NCBI GenBank assembly: GCA_013400155.1
Contig: VXBM01000134.1
Location: forward strand, 1,200,805-1,264,804
DNA: 64,000 bases
DNA from: Helopsaltes ochotensis
Taxonomy: Eukaryota; Chordata; Aves; Passeriformes; Locustellidae
Direction of reading: 5' to 3'
This document shows positions 12,301 to 21,500 of this stretch, piece after piece. How positions within the stretch are numbered: the first letter of the stretch is position 1; every line of letters begins with the position of its first letter. The notes beneath the pieces were generated by a model. It was not told where the DNA came from. It searched no databases and was given only the letters and a program-made list of their open reading frames with translations. A program made the position numbers and the translations under genes.

Positions 12301-15300
12301 TATTAAGCTGCTACTATTACTGAAGACTTTTTCATTATGCCACAATAGCTAAGAATGCCTGTTATTAAAAATAACATTATTTTGTCAATACCATAGTTAC
12401 TACTTCAGGTGAAAATTGACACTTGTATATATGCTCTCAATTTTACATACAAATATGCAAGCTTTGTATACTCAGTTCTTTTAAAGTGCCAGATCTTCTG
12501 TCCTGAGGAGTAAACTCATTTCCAGGGCTGAAGGCATCAATCTGCTCAAACACAGAACAGATTCTGGCTAACCTCTAACCAGGGCAGCTTGGAAACTGCA
12601 AGCCCAGCTAAGAGCAGAAGAGCCAAGCGAGAGCTGCTTTTATTGAACTCTGCAGGGCTACCCTGAGCTTCAAATCCAGTATCCACACCAATGTTAGTCA
12701 TGTCCTGGCTTTCCAGCAACTTGGAAGCTGTACTACCTCCTTGCACTATTTTCAAACCTCCTAATTTGCAAGGAGGGAATATTCCTCCCCTAGCTGTGAA
12801 GTGGGGAATAAAATCTGTGTTCTTGAAGCCCCCTGCTGCTGGATCCTCTGAGCAGGAGGAACTGCTGGTAATTGGCTGGGCAATTTAGGAAATGAGGTGC
12901 TGCTTTCTGTGGTGTGCATTCCTGCTTGTCTGAATAGGAGGATCTCTGGGTCTCTGCATATTTTTGCATAAAGAGCAGCAGGAAAGGAGCTGCCATTGGT
13001 GTTCCTGTTCCATGCTGAGGCAATAAAAGATCACTGTGTGTTGTGCCCTCCCTGCTGTTGCTCTGATGTTTCCTTGGCTTTTTTTTTTTTCTTCATAATC
13101 TTATATAAATACTCCAGGCCAGAAGATAAATGTTTGTTCTCTGTACATGGGGGAGGCATCTGTGTTTGGGAATTGCTTACCAAGAGCAGGAGAGGGATGT
13201 TCCAGACTCACAACAAATGATTTGCCAGCACACACGGGTCTGTTGAGCTGATAATGCTCAGGCAGCAGCGTGTGCTGACCTGGGCTTTGTGTCTTTGGCT
13301 CTGTCCACAGAATTTTATCATCCCCTGCTAAAAAACAATGTCCTATGAGTTGGGAATTCAAGGCTGTGTAGACACATTAATTCTTTTATACTCTTGCTTA
13401 GAGATTTGATAGAGGTTTATCTGTGATAAAAGCACTAAAATTGCAGTTTTGTTAAGGAGCTGGTAGTTTTCTGCATTGGGCACTAATACTTAGAATTTTT
13501 ATTTGTAGTCCAATGTCAAAAAGGCTAATGTAAAAATCCTGAAAAATTTTGATGAAGCAATAATTGTAGATGCTGCAAGTCTGGATCCAGAATCTTTGTA
13601 TCAACGAACATATGCAGGGTAAGGTTCATTTCAGTGTATTGTTTCCTTTCTGGTTACATGTTTCACCTCTGTTTCATTTTTGCTGTGTCCTCCTGCATGG
13701 AGAGCAGGCCTAAACGCAAGGTCTTAGTTCATGTCTTAATATTTGACAAAATTTATTTCAATAGTGTGATTTAACACCCAGTGAATGTTTCTTTGACCAA
13801 AATGGCAGCCAGGAAAATATTTCTAATTGGTTTTTCTCTTCCTCTTAGTTATTGTTCCTCTTTGGTTCCAAAATATAGCCAAGTATATAGTCAAATATAG
13901 CTTTCCATAATGCCAAAGTTCTTTTGATCACCCATGTGGTTCTTCACTCCCCTCCTCAGGAAGATGACGTTTGGAAGAGTCAGTGACCTGGGGCAGTTCA
14001 TCAGAGAATCTGAACCAGAACCTGATGTCAAAAAATCAAAAGGTTTGCTTTGCTCTTTCTCTCCATTTCTGCAAACATCTGCAGAGCTGCTCTCTTCCCT
14101 GCTGGAGTTAAGATAGGCCAAGTGTTTGACTCTTTTCAGTCTGTTTTAAGCCAAATAGAGATGCTGTGTGGGATTGGCCTGTACTGAGGCAAACCCCATC
14201 TCTGGCCCAGTTTCCTACCCAAATTCTGCTTTTCTGGTCCAGCTGGACTCTGGGGAGCATGAGCAGCCTGTGGGAGTTGGAGCTGTCGATGGAACCTGGC
14301 AGGGATGGGAGCGTCAGCAGCTGAGCTGGTGATCAAACCTTCAAAGCTTTGGTGTTGAGATGAAAAAGAACTGCAGCTCTCCACATGCTTCCCACCCAGG
14401 CTGGGACCTGCTGCTGCTTTTCAGCTTGGGAAAGGCTCAGTGTCCAAATGGCTCCAGGCAGTCCCTTGTCTTTCCTGCCACTGCTCCATGCCCTGAATGC
14501 CAGCAGAGCAAACCCTTCAGAAGGGTGACAGGAATCAGCTCTGTACCTCACTTTGCTGACATACCTTGCTTGCTGTTTTTATCTCAACCAGGGTCCATGT
14601 TTTCACAAGCAATGAAGAAATGGGTTCAAGGAAATACAGATGAGGTGTGTCCCCTTTCATGTTCTTCTGGTGACTTTACACTTCAGAGAAATAAAGCATT
14701 GATGTTCTTAATCCTGACTGTTATCTCTGAGTATCTTTTTGCTGCACCAAGAACAGGGAGACTCTGTGTGCTAAATATAATTGGATTGCATGTATGTGTG
14801 AAAGTAGTTTGCTCTTTGCCAGTGCTTGCTGGTTGAACTAATTAAGTGTGTGCTTGCAGTCGGGGTTTTTCCTATTGTGGTTTTACAGATCTGTAAGTAG
14901 GGGTGGAAGTGCTGTTTGATTTTTATGGTGAAGTGACCACTGCACATGGATTCCAGGCTGCATTTTGCCCCCTCTGAGGGGTTTGGACAAATCCCCAATA
15001 GATAAATCTAAAATTTCCACTAACTCTCTTGGAAATTGCATCAAGCCTTAAGTACAATAACTGAAGTTAACGCTGTACTTGGAAGGCAGGTGCATTTCCA
15101 TCGAGGGAGGATATGTTCATACAGGTTATAAAGTTGTGAAGGTTACCCTGACTCCAAGGCTGTGCTGAGAGCACTGTGTTTTTCCTTCTTTTAAGAACCT
15201 GAAGCTATCTGTGTTTTGGGCTGTTTTTTTCAGGCTCAAGAAGAGATGGCTTGGAGAATAGCAAAGATGATTGTCAACGACGTCATGCAGCAGGCGCAGT

Positions 15301-16366
15301 GTGAGCAGCCTTTGGAGGTCACCAAGGTAGGGGGGTGGAAAGGCTGCTGGCTTCATCTGGCTCCAGCCAGGCTGTGGGAGGAGCAGAGCTCTCACTTGCC
15401 TTCCTCCTGTGGCTGAAACCCACGCTGGTAACTGTTCAAACCAGCAGAGCATGAGAGGAAGAAACAAAGGTTGGAAGTGTTTCGGCCTACGTGTGATGTA
15501 GGAATTTCTTAACAGATGCCTGTGGTGGTGCTCCCGTTCAAGCATTAAACTTGTCTTAGTTTGAGTCTACTAACTGTCTAATTAGTTAAAAGGGTGATCT
15601 GTGCCACAGGATGAAGTGTAATTCCCATTTGCTGTGTCCTCTTAGTTAGTAGTGGTATTTCTGCTTGAAGTGTTAGTAAAACTCAACAGCTGTGAATTTG
15701 TCTCATTGGGTGCACTCATTTACACAATTCTGTCTGCAGACTTTAAAAAGACACCGTAACCCTGTCCATAGGTTTGTGTGTTGTTGCTTATTGGCGGTGT
15801 TGTTATACAGCCCATGTGTTCTCTGTCTGAAAAACCCCAGTTCTGAGGTAGCAGTTGGATTTTGTGAAATATTGGTGACAGCAGGTTACCAAGTTAATGT
15901 CTGGTACTTCTGACTTTCAGGCGTGTGAGTTTCTAAAATTTAACTTGCCTTATGTTCAGTTATTGAAGGTAAACATGTGCCAAAGCCCAGTCATTCGATC
16001 TGAATGCGTGGATCCATAGTTTCAGTGTGTGAGTGTTTTTTTTCTAATAGAGCAGTAACATTTAAGTGACTTGTATAATGATTTCACTCAATAGCTTGGC
16101 TGCCAATGATACAATTCCAGTCTGCCTGGATGGAAAGGTCACTTAGCACAGTATTTAGAAATCTCAAATGGCTGCAGATGTTCTGGATTCAATTAAGCAA
16201 GTAATCAAAAGGTTGAGTGTGTTTGGATTAGGTTTGGGGCTTTTTTCTCCTCCAGCCTCAAACAAACCTGGCTTCAATGTTTTTAAACTCAAAATGTCTT
16301 TCTTTTGAACAATTACCTTGCATGTTTTAGGGTAAAATGAACTGTTTTTCCCTTTTCCAGCTATGA
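3358..16366 (+). CDS. AKAP10: A-kinase anchoring protein 10 (D-AKAP2), 5'-partial
   Basis: Dual-specificity PKA anchoring protein that tethers PKA regulatory subunits at endosomes and mitochondria; its RGS domains bind Rab4/Rab11 (family knowledge). Exons seen: 3358-3405, 5427-5609, 5889-6404, 7779-7877, 8310-8394, 8732-8855, 9912-10048, 11079-11223, 11931-12104, 13509-13618, 13960-14042, 14592-14644, 15234-15326, 16361-16366. All introns are GT-AG and phases close, giving 617 residues after a split first codon; the human protein is 662. Domains in order: a first RGS domain interrupted by a long linker (exons 4-7), a second RGS domain (exons 7-10), an acidic linker, then the amphipathic PKA-binding helix (exon 14) and a T-K-L carboxyl end. 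Exon 1, coding the start and an MSFFRRK-like peptide in human, is not in the window. The exon 12 donor (GTTTGC) is weak. Identification is secure from near-identity in most exons. Confidence 0.96.
5889..6404 (+). other. AKAP10: AKAP10 large exon: first half of split RGS domain plus linker
   Basis: 516-base exon. Its first ~80 codons (through the SLAEPVSPSK motif) are almost identical to human AKAP10 and form the first part of RGS domain 1. The remaining ~90 codons are a low-complexity Ser/Ala/Gly/Arg-rich linker that is strongly diverged and shorter than in human. Conservation resumes at the SGKLMK motif before the donor at 6405. The RGS fold then continues in the exons at 7779 and 8310. The linker is therefore an insertion inside the RGS domain and probably disordered. 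Confidence 0.9.
8932..9170 (+). mobile_element. CR1 LINE 3'-end fragment
   Basis: In the intron between AKAP10 exons at 8732 and 9912. The order of motifs (GTGAGGGTGGGAGACCC, GAGAAGCTGGGGCTGCCCC, CTGGAAGTGTCCAAGGCCAG, GGAGCAACCTGGGATAGTGG, AAGGTGTCCCTGCC) and the ATTCTCTGATTCTA tail match the 3' UTR end of avian CR1 retrotransposons as I know them. It is 5'-truncated, diverged and carries no reverse transcriptase. It is the main evidence that the host is a bird. Confidence 0.88.
10322..10387. repeat. 19-bp minisatellite, about 3.5 copies
   Basis: The 19-base unit GAAAATGGAAGATACATTT starts at 10322, 10341 and 10360 with no differences, followed by a partial unit to 10387. It is in the AKAP10 intron after the exon ending at 10048. 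Perfect identity between units suggests recent expansion or active length polymorphism. Confidence 0.95.
15234..15326 (+). other. AKAP10: AKAP10 exon with PKA regulatory-subunit binding helix
   Basis: 31 codons, phase 0 on both sides. The peptide EEMAWRIAKMIVNDVMQQ is the A-kinase binding amphipathic helix: hydrophobic residues recur every 3-4 positions and will pack on the RI/RII docking domain. The codon at 15282-15284 (GTC, Val) aligns with human residue 646, the site of the common I646V variant. The sequence then differs from the human tail by a one-residue shortening (EVTKL against EKSTKL as remembered). Confidence 0.9.
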
Positions 16367-16451
16367 TTTTAGAAACTGCAGGACAGGAAATCTGGTTTTC
16401 CACTTTGAGAACGAGTGAACTTTCCCTATTGGTGGATTCTTTAACACAGCC

Positions 16452-16457
16452 AATAAA
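16452..16457 (+). terminator. Proximal polyadenylation signal of AKAP10
   Basis: Canonical AATAAA hexamer 86 bases after the stop codon. Its use would give a very short 3' UTR isoform; the distal signal looks better supported because of its GT/T-rich downstream element. Confidence 0.4.
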
Positions 16458-16965
16458 AACAAAGCACTGTTACTCCAACCGCCGGAATCCCCCTCATTTC
16501 TAAGGAAGAATGAAAGAGAAGCAATCCTGGACCTCCACTGCAGAGAGTGAAGAAACACTTTTCCCTGGTGTATGTGGCAGTCACAGTAATGATGGTTCGA
16601 AAATGAAGAAGCAGTTTACAAATGTGTCACTGAGAAACTGTGATCGATTTCACAAATACTTGACCCTGTCTCAAAAAAAAAGACTTTTAAGCAAAATATC
16701 TGGAACGGGACACACAGGCCACAGCAGAGGGGAAGGTTTTGCTGTAGTTTCTAGTTCAACTGCTTGTAATTTTTAAACACAGAATTGGAAGGGCTGTGGG
16801 GCAAATCCATTGGCAGTGAATGGCCTGGAAAGTTCTAAGTTTAATTTTCCGTTACTTGAAATAGATGCGTATTCAACTGTAAGATAAATGTATTTTACTT
16901 CATAACTGCATTAACTCTGAGGGCAGTGTAGAAGGGTCAGGAACTCCTCCTTGTTGAGCATCTGC

Positions 16966-16980
16966 ACACACACACACACC
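16966..16980. repeat. CA microsatellite
   Basis: Short (CA)n run in the AKAP10 3' UTR, about seven units. Confidence 0.85.
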
Positions 16981-17641
16981 CCCCTCCCTTGCTTCCACCA
17001 CGGAGCAGATCCAAGGCTGGTCCTGCAGCCCCTCTGCTCCCACCTTCCGAGCAGGTTGGACCCTGCAGACTGCTCCGCTTCCTGTCCTCCCACAAACAAG
17101 GAAAAAAAGAAATTGCTGCCATTCTCCATCGCTTGTTGTCCTCCACCCATCTAATTCCAGATGTTTGGTTTACAAAGAAAAACGATTTTTAATGACCTCT
17201 GGCCTTCTTCCTGACACTATCAACACTTACCATGTTACACAGCACCTCTCTTTTTTTCCCCAGCAAATCGATTTTGCAGGGTAGCAGAAGTACTCAGTGT
17301 CTCACTGTTATTTTACTGCTGCATTTTTAGTATATGACACTTTTATTTGAGTTTTTTTTTTTACTCTAATGATTGCTTTTTTCCTCAGACTTGTGCAAAG
17401 AAATCACTATGCGAAGAACTCAAATCATTTCCAATGTTCAGAATATTTTGATTGACTAGAAAGTGTTATTCTGTTGCAATATTTGATTGTATAGAGACAC
17501 ACTGTATTGTTATGAAAAAGCAAAAAAGGCTGTGTATAGGTTTTTGGTACTATGTACCACCTCTTATTTCTCTCATACCCAAGCATTCATGTACTTAAAA
17601 CATATTATATTTAATTGTGTTTTGATTTAAAATATATAAAT

Positions 17642-17647
17642 ATTAAA
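17642..17647 (+). terminator. Distal polyadenylation signal of AKAP10
   Basis: ATTAAA hexamer within an AU-rich stretch, followed by TTTGTG and TTTTCTG-type downstream sequence. It lies about 900 bases before NLE1, so AKAP10 transcription must end in a short interval. Confidence 0.6.
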
Positions 17648-18097
17648 ATTTGTGTTGATTTTCTGTTTTCATGGGGTTTGAAGTTATCTGGGATGGTTTT
17701 TAATGTGAATTTTAGGGGTAACTTTACCCACGTATCCTAATGGATTATGTTAATGGCAGTGTGGTGAATAAGATTAATTCTTATTAAATAGTAAATAAGG
17801 TGTTCAATTGCAGGACATGGCAGAAGTTGGGCTGGGAAAGGTGTAAAGGGGCAGAAGTATTGAGCCACACTAAACTCTTGCCTATTTTAGTGCACTCCTG
17901 CCTCAGTTTCCCCCCTGGGCAAGATCCCGACTAATCCTGGGCGTGTTCAGGGATTCCAGGTCCCGGATTTGGATTTGGCTATTGCTCAAGGATGCGTTTC
18001 CTTAAACCGTGGGCCGGATGGGGTGTGAGAGGCTCGGTTTACCTTGAGTCGTTTTGGCAGCAGACCCCTGAGGCTTTAGAGCCGCGGTCACTCCCCG

Positions 18098-18103
18098 CAC
18101 GTG
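18098..18103. promoter_or_regulatory. CACGTG E-box upstream of NLE1
   Basis: Perfect palindromic E-box in the CpG-rich region 470 bases before the NLE1 start codon. CACGTG is the preferred MYC/MAX and USF site, and ribosome-assembly genes are common MYC targets. Function here is inferred. Confidence 0.4.
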
Positions 18104-18175
18104 GGTCCCGCGGGAGTTTTCCCTGCGCGGCCTCGAACCCGCGGCCCCGGCGGCGAGCGCGGCGCCGACCGCCGG

Positions 18176-18189
18176 CCGCCAGGGGGCAG
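18176..18189 (+). promoter_or_regulatory. CTCF-like motif at the gap edge
   Basis: CCGCCAGGGGGCAG is close to the CTCF core consensus (CCASYAGRKGGCAG type). It sits one base before the run of Ns, between AKAP10 and NLE1. Confidence 0.5.
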
Positions 18190-18190
18190 C

Positions 18191-18371
18191 NNNNNNNNNN
18201 NNNNNNNNNNNNNNNNNNNNNNNNNNNNNNNNNNNNNNNNNNNNNNNNNNNNNNNNNNNNNNNNNNNNNNNNNNNNNNNNNNNNNNNNNNNNNNNNNNNN
18301 NNNNNNNNNNNNNNNNNNNNNNNNNNNNNNNNNNNNNNNNNNNNNNNNNNNNNNNNNNNNNNNNNNNNNNN
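18191..18371. other. Assembly gap (181 Ns)
   Basis: Unsequenced bases flanked on both sides by extremely GC-rich DNA. The gap probably reflects dropout over the NLE1 promoter or 5' UTR. Open frames spanning it are artefacts. Confidence 0.99.
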
Positions 18372-18572
18372 GGGGTGGGAGCGCTGCGGCGCTCCGGGGT
18401 CTTCTCGCCCTCCCCTGGGGTTCCCCCGCGCGGCTCTTGCTCAGCGCGGGGCGTTTCTCCCTCCCACGGGCCCTACGCGGGGTTCCCCAGTGAGGTTCCT
18501 TCTCCCCGGGGTGGAGGGATGTGCCCGCTGCCCCGTGGGATTCCCGGCGCTGAGCCCGCTGTCCCGCAGAAC

Positions 18573-21500
18573 ATGTCGCCGGACGAGGAGGATGTGCAGC
18601 GGCTCCTGATCCAGTTCCGCGATGAGGCAGGGGAGTGCCTGGGCTCCCCCTTCGACGTGCCGGTCACCATCACTCCGGACAAGCTGCAGCTGGTCTGCAA
18701 CGCCCTCCTGCAGAAGGTGAGGCCCCTCCCGAGCTCCCGGGCACCCCCAGCCCGACCCGGCGCCGCCCTTCGCTACTTCACCTACCTTTTCTCCCGCAGG
18801 ATGAGCCGGTGCCTCTGGCCTTCTTCGTCCACGATGCCGAGATCGTGGCGTCGCTGGAGAAGACGCTGGCAGGGCAGAGCGTGGAGACGGAGAAGGTCCT
18901 GGACATCATCTACCAGCCGCAGGCGGTGTTCAGGGTGCGGGCGGTGACGCGCTGCACCAGCTCCCTGGAGGGACACGCCGAAGCCGTCATCTCCGTGGCT
19001 TTCAGCCCCACGGGAAAGTACGAGGGTCTGGCTGCAGGCGGGGATCAGGGATCCTTGTCCTGTGCTGGGGACGCCGTGCTGAGCTGTTCCTCCTCTCCCA
19101 GGTACCTGGCGAGCGGCTCTGGAGACACCACTGTCCGCTTCTGGGACCTCAGCACGGAAACGCCGCAGTTCACAGCCAAAGGTGGGTGCTGGGGTGTGCC
19201 AGGAGGGCAGCTTGTGACCCCCTCCCTCATGGACCCCCTGTCTGCCTGGGGGGGCAAGCAGAGCAGAGCCTGGTGCTGTTGGAGCCATCCAGGCTGGGAC
19301 CGCATCTTGAGGAGGGAGCAGCTCTCTGGCAAAGTGGAAAAAGAGAGGCTGGGCATGAGGATCACTAAGTGGCTTTGTGCTGGGACACCAGGGACAGTCA
19401 CAGCTCTCCACTCACACCCACTTGTGCTCTCTCTGCCAGGTCACCGGCACTGGGTGCTCAGCATTGCTTGGTCACCTGATGGCAAGAAGCTGGCCTCGGG
19501 CTGCAAGAACAGCCAGGTACATGTGGGGGCTCCCTCAGCATGGGGCTGCGGGGGGTTAGGGGTGAAGGCTTGTTTCTTCAGGGGTGTGAAGGGTGCATCC
19601 CATAGTTTCGAGCAGGATTCCCATTCTCCAGAGGAGCTTTGTGTGTGGATGTGTCACGGTATTGAGAGAAGCATCTCTGTGTCAGGCAGTGCTCTGGCAT
19701 TGTCACCTTGGCATTGTCACTGTGCCAGGCAGTGCTTTGGCATCAAGCCCCTGAGGTTTTAGAACCAGAGCTCTTGCTGCTGAGTCCTGTCCCGTGGCAG
19801 ATGCTTTGCCCTCCGTGCAGAGAAGAATCCAGGCTCTGGATGTGGTCGTTGGCAGGCGGCTCCATCACGAGGGAGGTGTCTGGAGTGAGGACAGGTCAGG
19901 GCTGCTGTTAGCATGACCCAGCCGTGCAGCAGCAGCCTGGTCAGTGTTCCCACACAGACATGGCCAAATTGCCTCTCACAGGAGCATGAAAGGAGCTCAT
20001 CCCCCACTGTGGGGCAGAATTTGTGTGCTTGAAGTGCAGAAATGCATGGGGAAGCAGGAGCGTGTGGTTAAATGGGAGCTGAGCTGCTCTGCTCCTCTGG
20101 TCTGGGAGCAATGACAGCACTCACAGAGCTGCCAAAGTTGTGATGCCAATCCCAAGGAAATGTCCTGGGCCAGGGTGGTTCAGCCATGGTTTGGTGCTGT
20201 CTGCCTTTAATTGAACCCAGATAGCTTGTCCTCCTTTTCCCTATTTCTCTCAGGTTCTTAAGTAGGAGATGACTAATGCCTTGGCTCTTAAGATGAACAT
20301 TTATGTAGAGAGAGAATCAACAAGAGAAAACCAGCATGTGTCCCACCCACAGCATCCGATAATCAGCAGCATTCGGCATGCTGTGGCTTTCACTGTGCTC
20401 TGCAAACACTCACTGAGTCTCTCTGGCAGGGGGTGGCTTTTTGGGGACCTGTATCCTTTTTGAGTTGAGTCAGATAACTTTGTAGCAGCAGCGTTGTAGG
20501 CAGACAGGAGGGCAGTCGGTCTCATTCTTCTGCGTGTCAGCTGATTGCTGCAGGGATTTGGAAAGGCATCCAGCCCCCTTCCCCTGCTGCTGCCTGCGAG
20601 TGCAAACACGATCCCAAGGACACCTCTGCTTTCTAAATGGAGCTCCAACGTCCCTGGGATTCACATGATGTCTGTGGCCTGACGCGACCCTCGTGCTTCC
20701 TCTCTTGGGCAGATCTTTCTCTGGGACCCAGCCACGGGCAGCCAGATCGGCCGGGTGCTCTCTGGCCACTCCAAATGGATCACATGTCTGTGCTGGGAAC
20801 CGCTCCACATGTAAGTGAAGGGGCCAGCTCAGCCCTTCCCCTTTGCTCCTGTGGAAAAGAGCAGCCTGACCCCCAGGGCATTGCTCCTGTTTGCCTTTCT
20901 CCTGTTACGGGAAAAAGTGCCCCGTGTAGAACAGCTCTCAAGGTGAGCCGGGGAAAATGTGGAGGTGGGAGCCAGGAGTCCCAGGTGCTGCTCACAGTCC
21001 CTGTGAGTTGCTGGGGAATCACTGCCTGGCTGTGTCTCTTTTCCCCTGGGAAAAAGACACACCTGCCTGTGGAAAACACTGCTTTTGTAGTGCTGGACAA
21101 ACACTGAGGTGCTGCTCCAGCAATGCTGAGGTGGGAGCAGGGAAGCCTGGTGGTGTCCAAGGGCAGAGCACTCCTTTCTGCTCTCCTGATCCTGCTGGCC
21201 TCTGACATCCCGTTTGTTTATCATGAGGGATGATTAACTGTACAATCCCCTTATCCCTTCGATCAGCTAAAGCTCCCTCTGGGAGAGGTGGGTGGAGGGG
21301 GGACAGTTGTAGCCATTAATCCAAGATGTTACAGAAATAAATAAGAAAGAAAGAAAAAGGGCCCCTTCAGAGCAGAGCCCTGCAAATTGAATTTGCCAGT
21401 AGGAAGCTCCAGCTATTTGCAGACAATTAACTGGATTAGCAAAAAATGATTGTAAGGAAGATGAGGAAATGGAGAGGAGGGACATGACCCTGCTAGGGCT

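Larger units (their letters stand above)
16361..17665 (+). other. AKAP10: AKAP10 terminal exon and 3' UTR
   Basis: After the acceptor at 16359-16360 the exon contributes one Leu codon and TGA (16361-16366), completing a T-K-L tail that fits a class I PDZ ligand. About 1.3 kb of AU-rich 3' UTR follows. A proximal AATAAA lies at 16452-16457 and a distal ATTAAA at 17642-17647, the latter followed by a GT/T-rich stretch suited to cleavage near 17,660. A CA dinucleotide run lies at about 16966-16979. The last-exon assignment rests on the short coding match and on the AU-rich, UTR-like sequence. Confidence 0.8.
17670..18572. promoter_or_regulatory. AKAP10-NLE1 intergenic CpG-rich promoter interval
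   Basis: The ~900 bases between the AKAP10 poly(A) site and the NLE1 start shift from AT-rich to very GC/CpG-rich after about 17,990. The interval includes an E-box, a CTCF-like motif and a block of unknown bases. It is presumed to hold the NLE1 promoter and 5' UTR. No TATA box is seen. The transcription start may lie inside the unsequenced part. Confidence 0.6.

Noticed and set aside
17992..18609. Open frames running through the block of Ns
   Set aside because: Their continuity is an artefact of undefined bases.
18635..19762. 375-codon open frame over NLE1
   Set aside because: Includes true NLE1 exon 2 in frame but also out-of-frame exon 1 and intron sequence; splice-site analysis gives the real exons.
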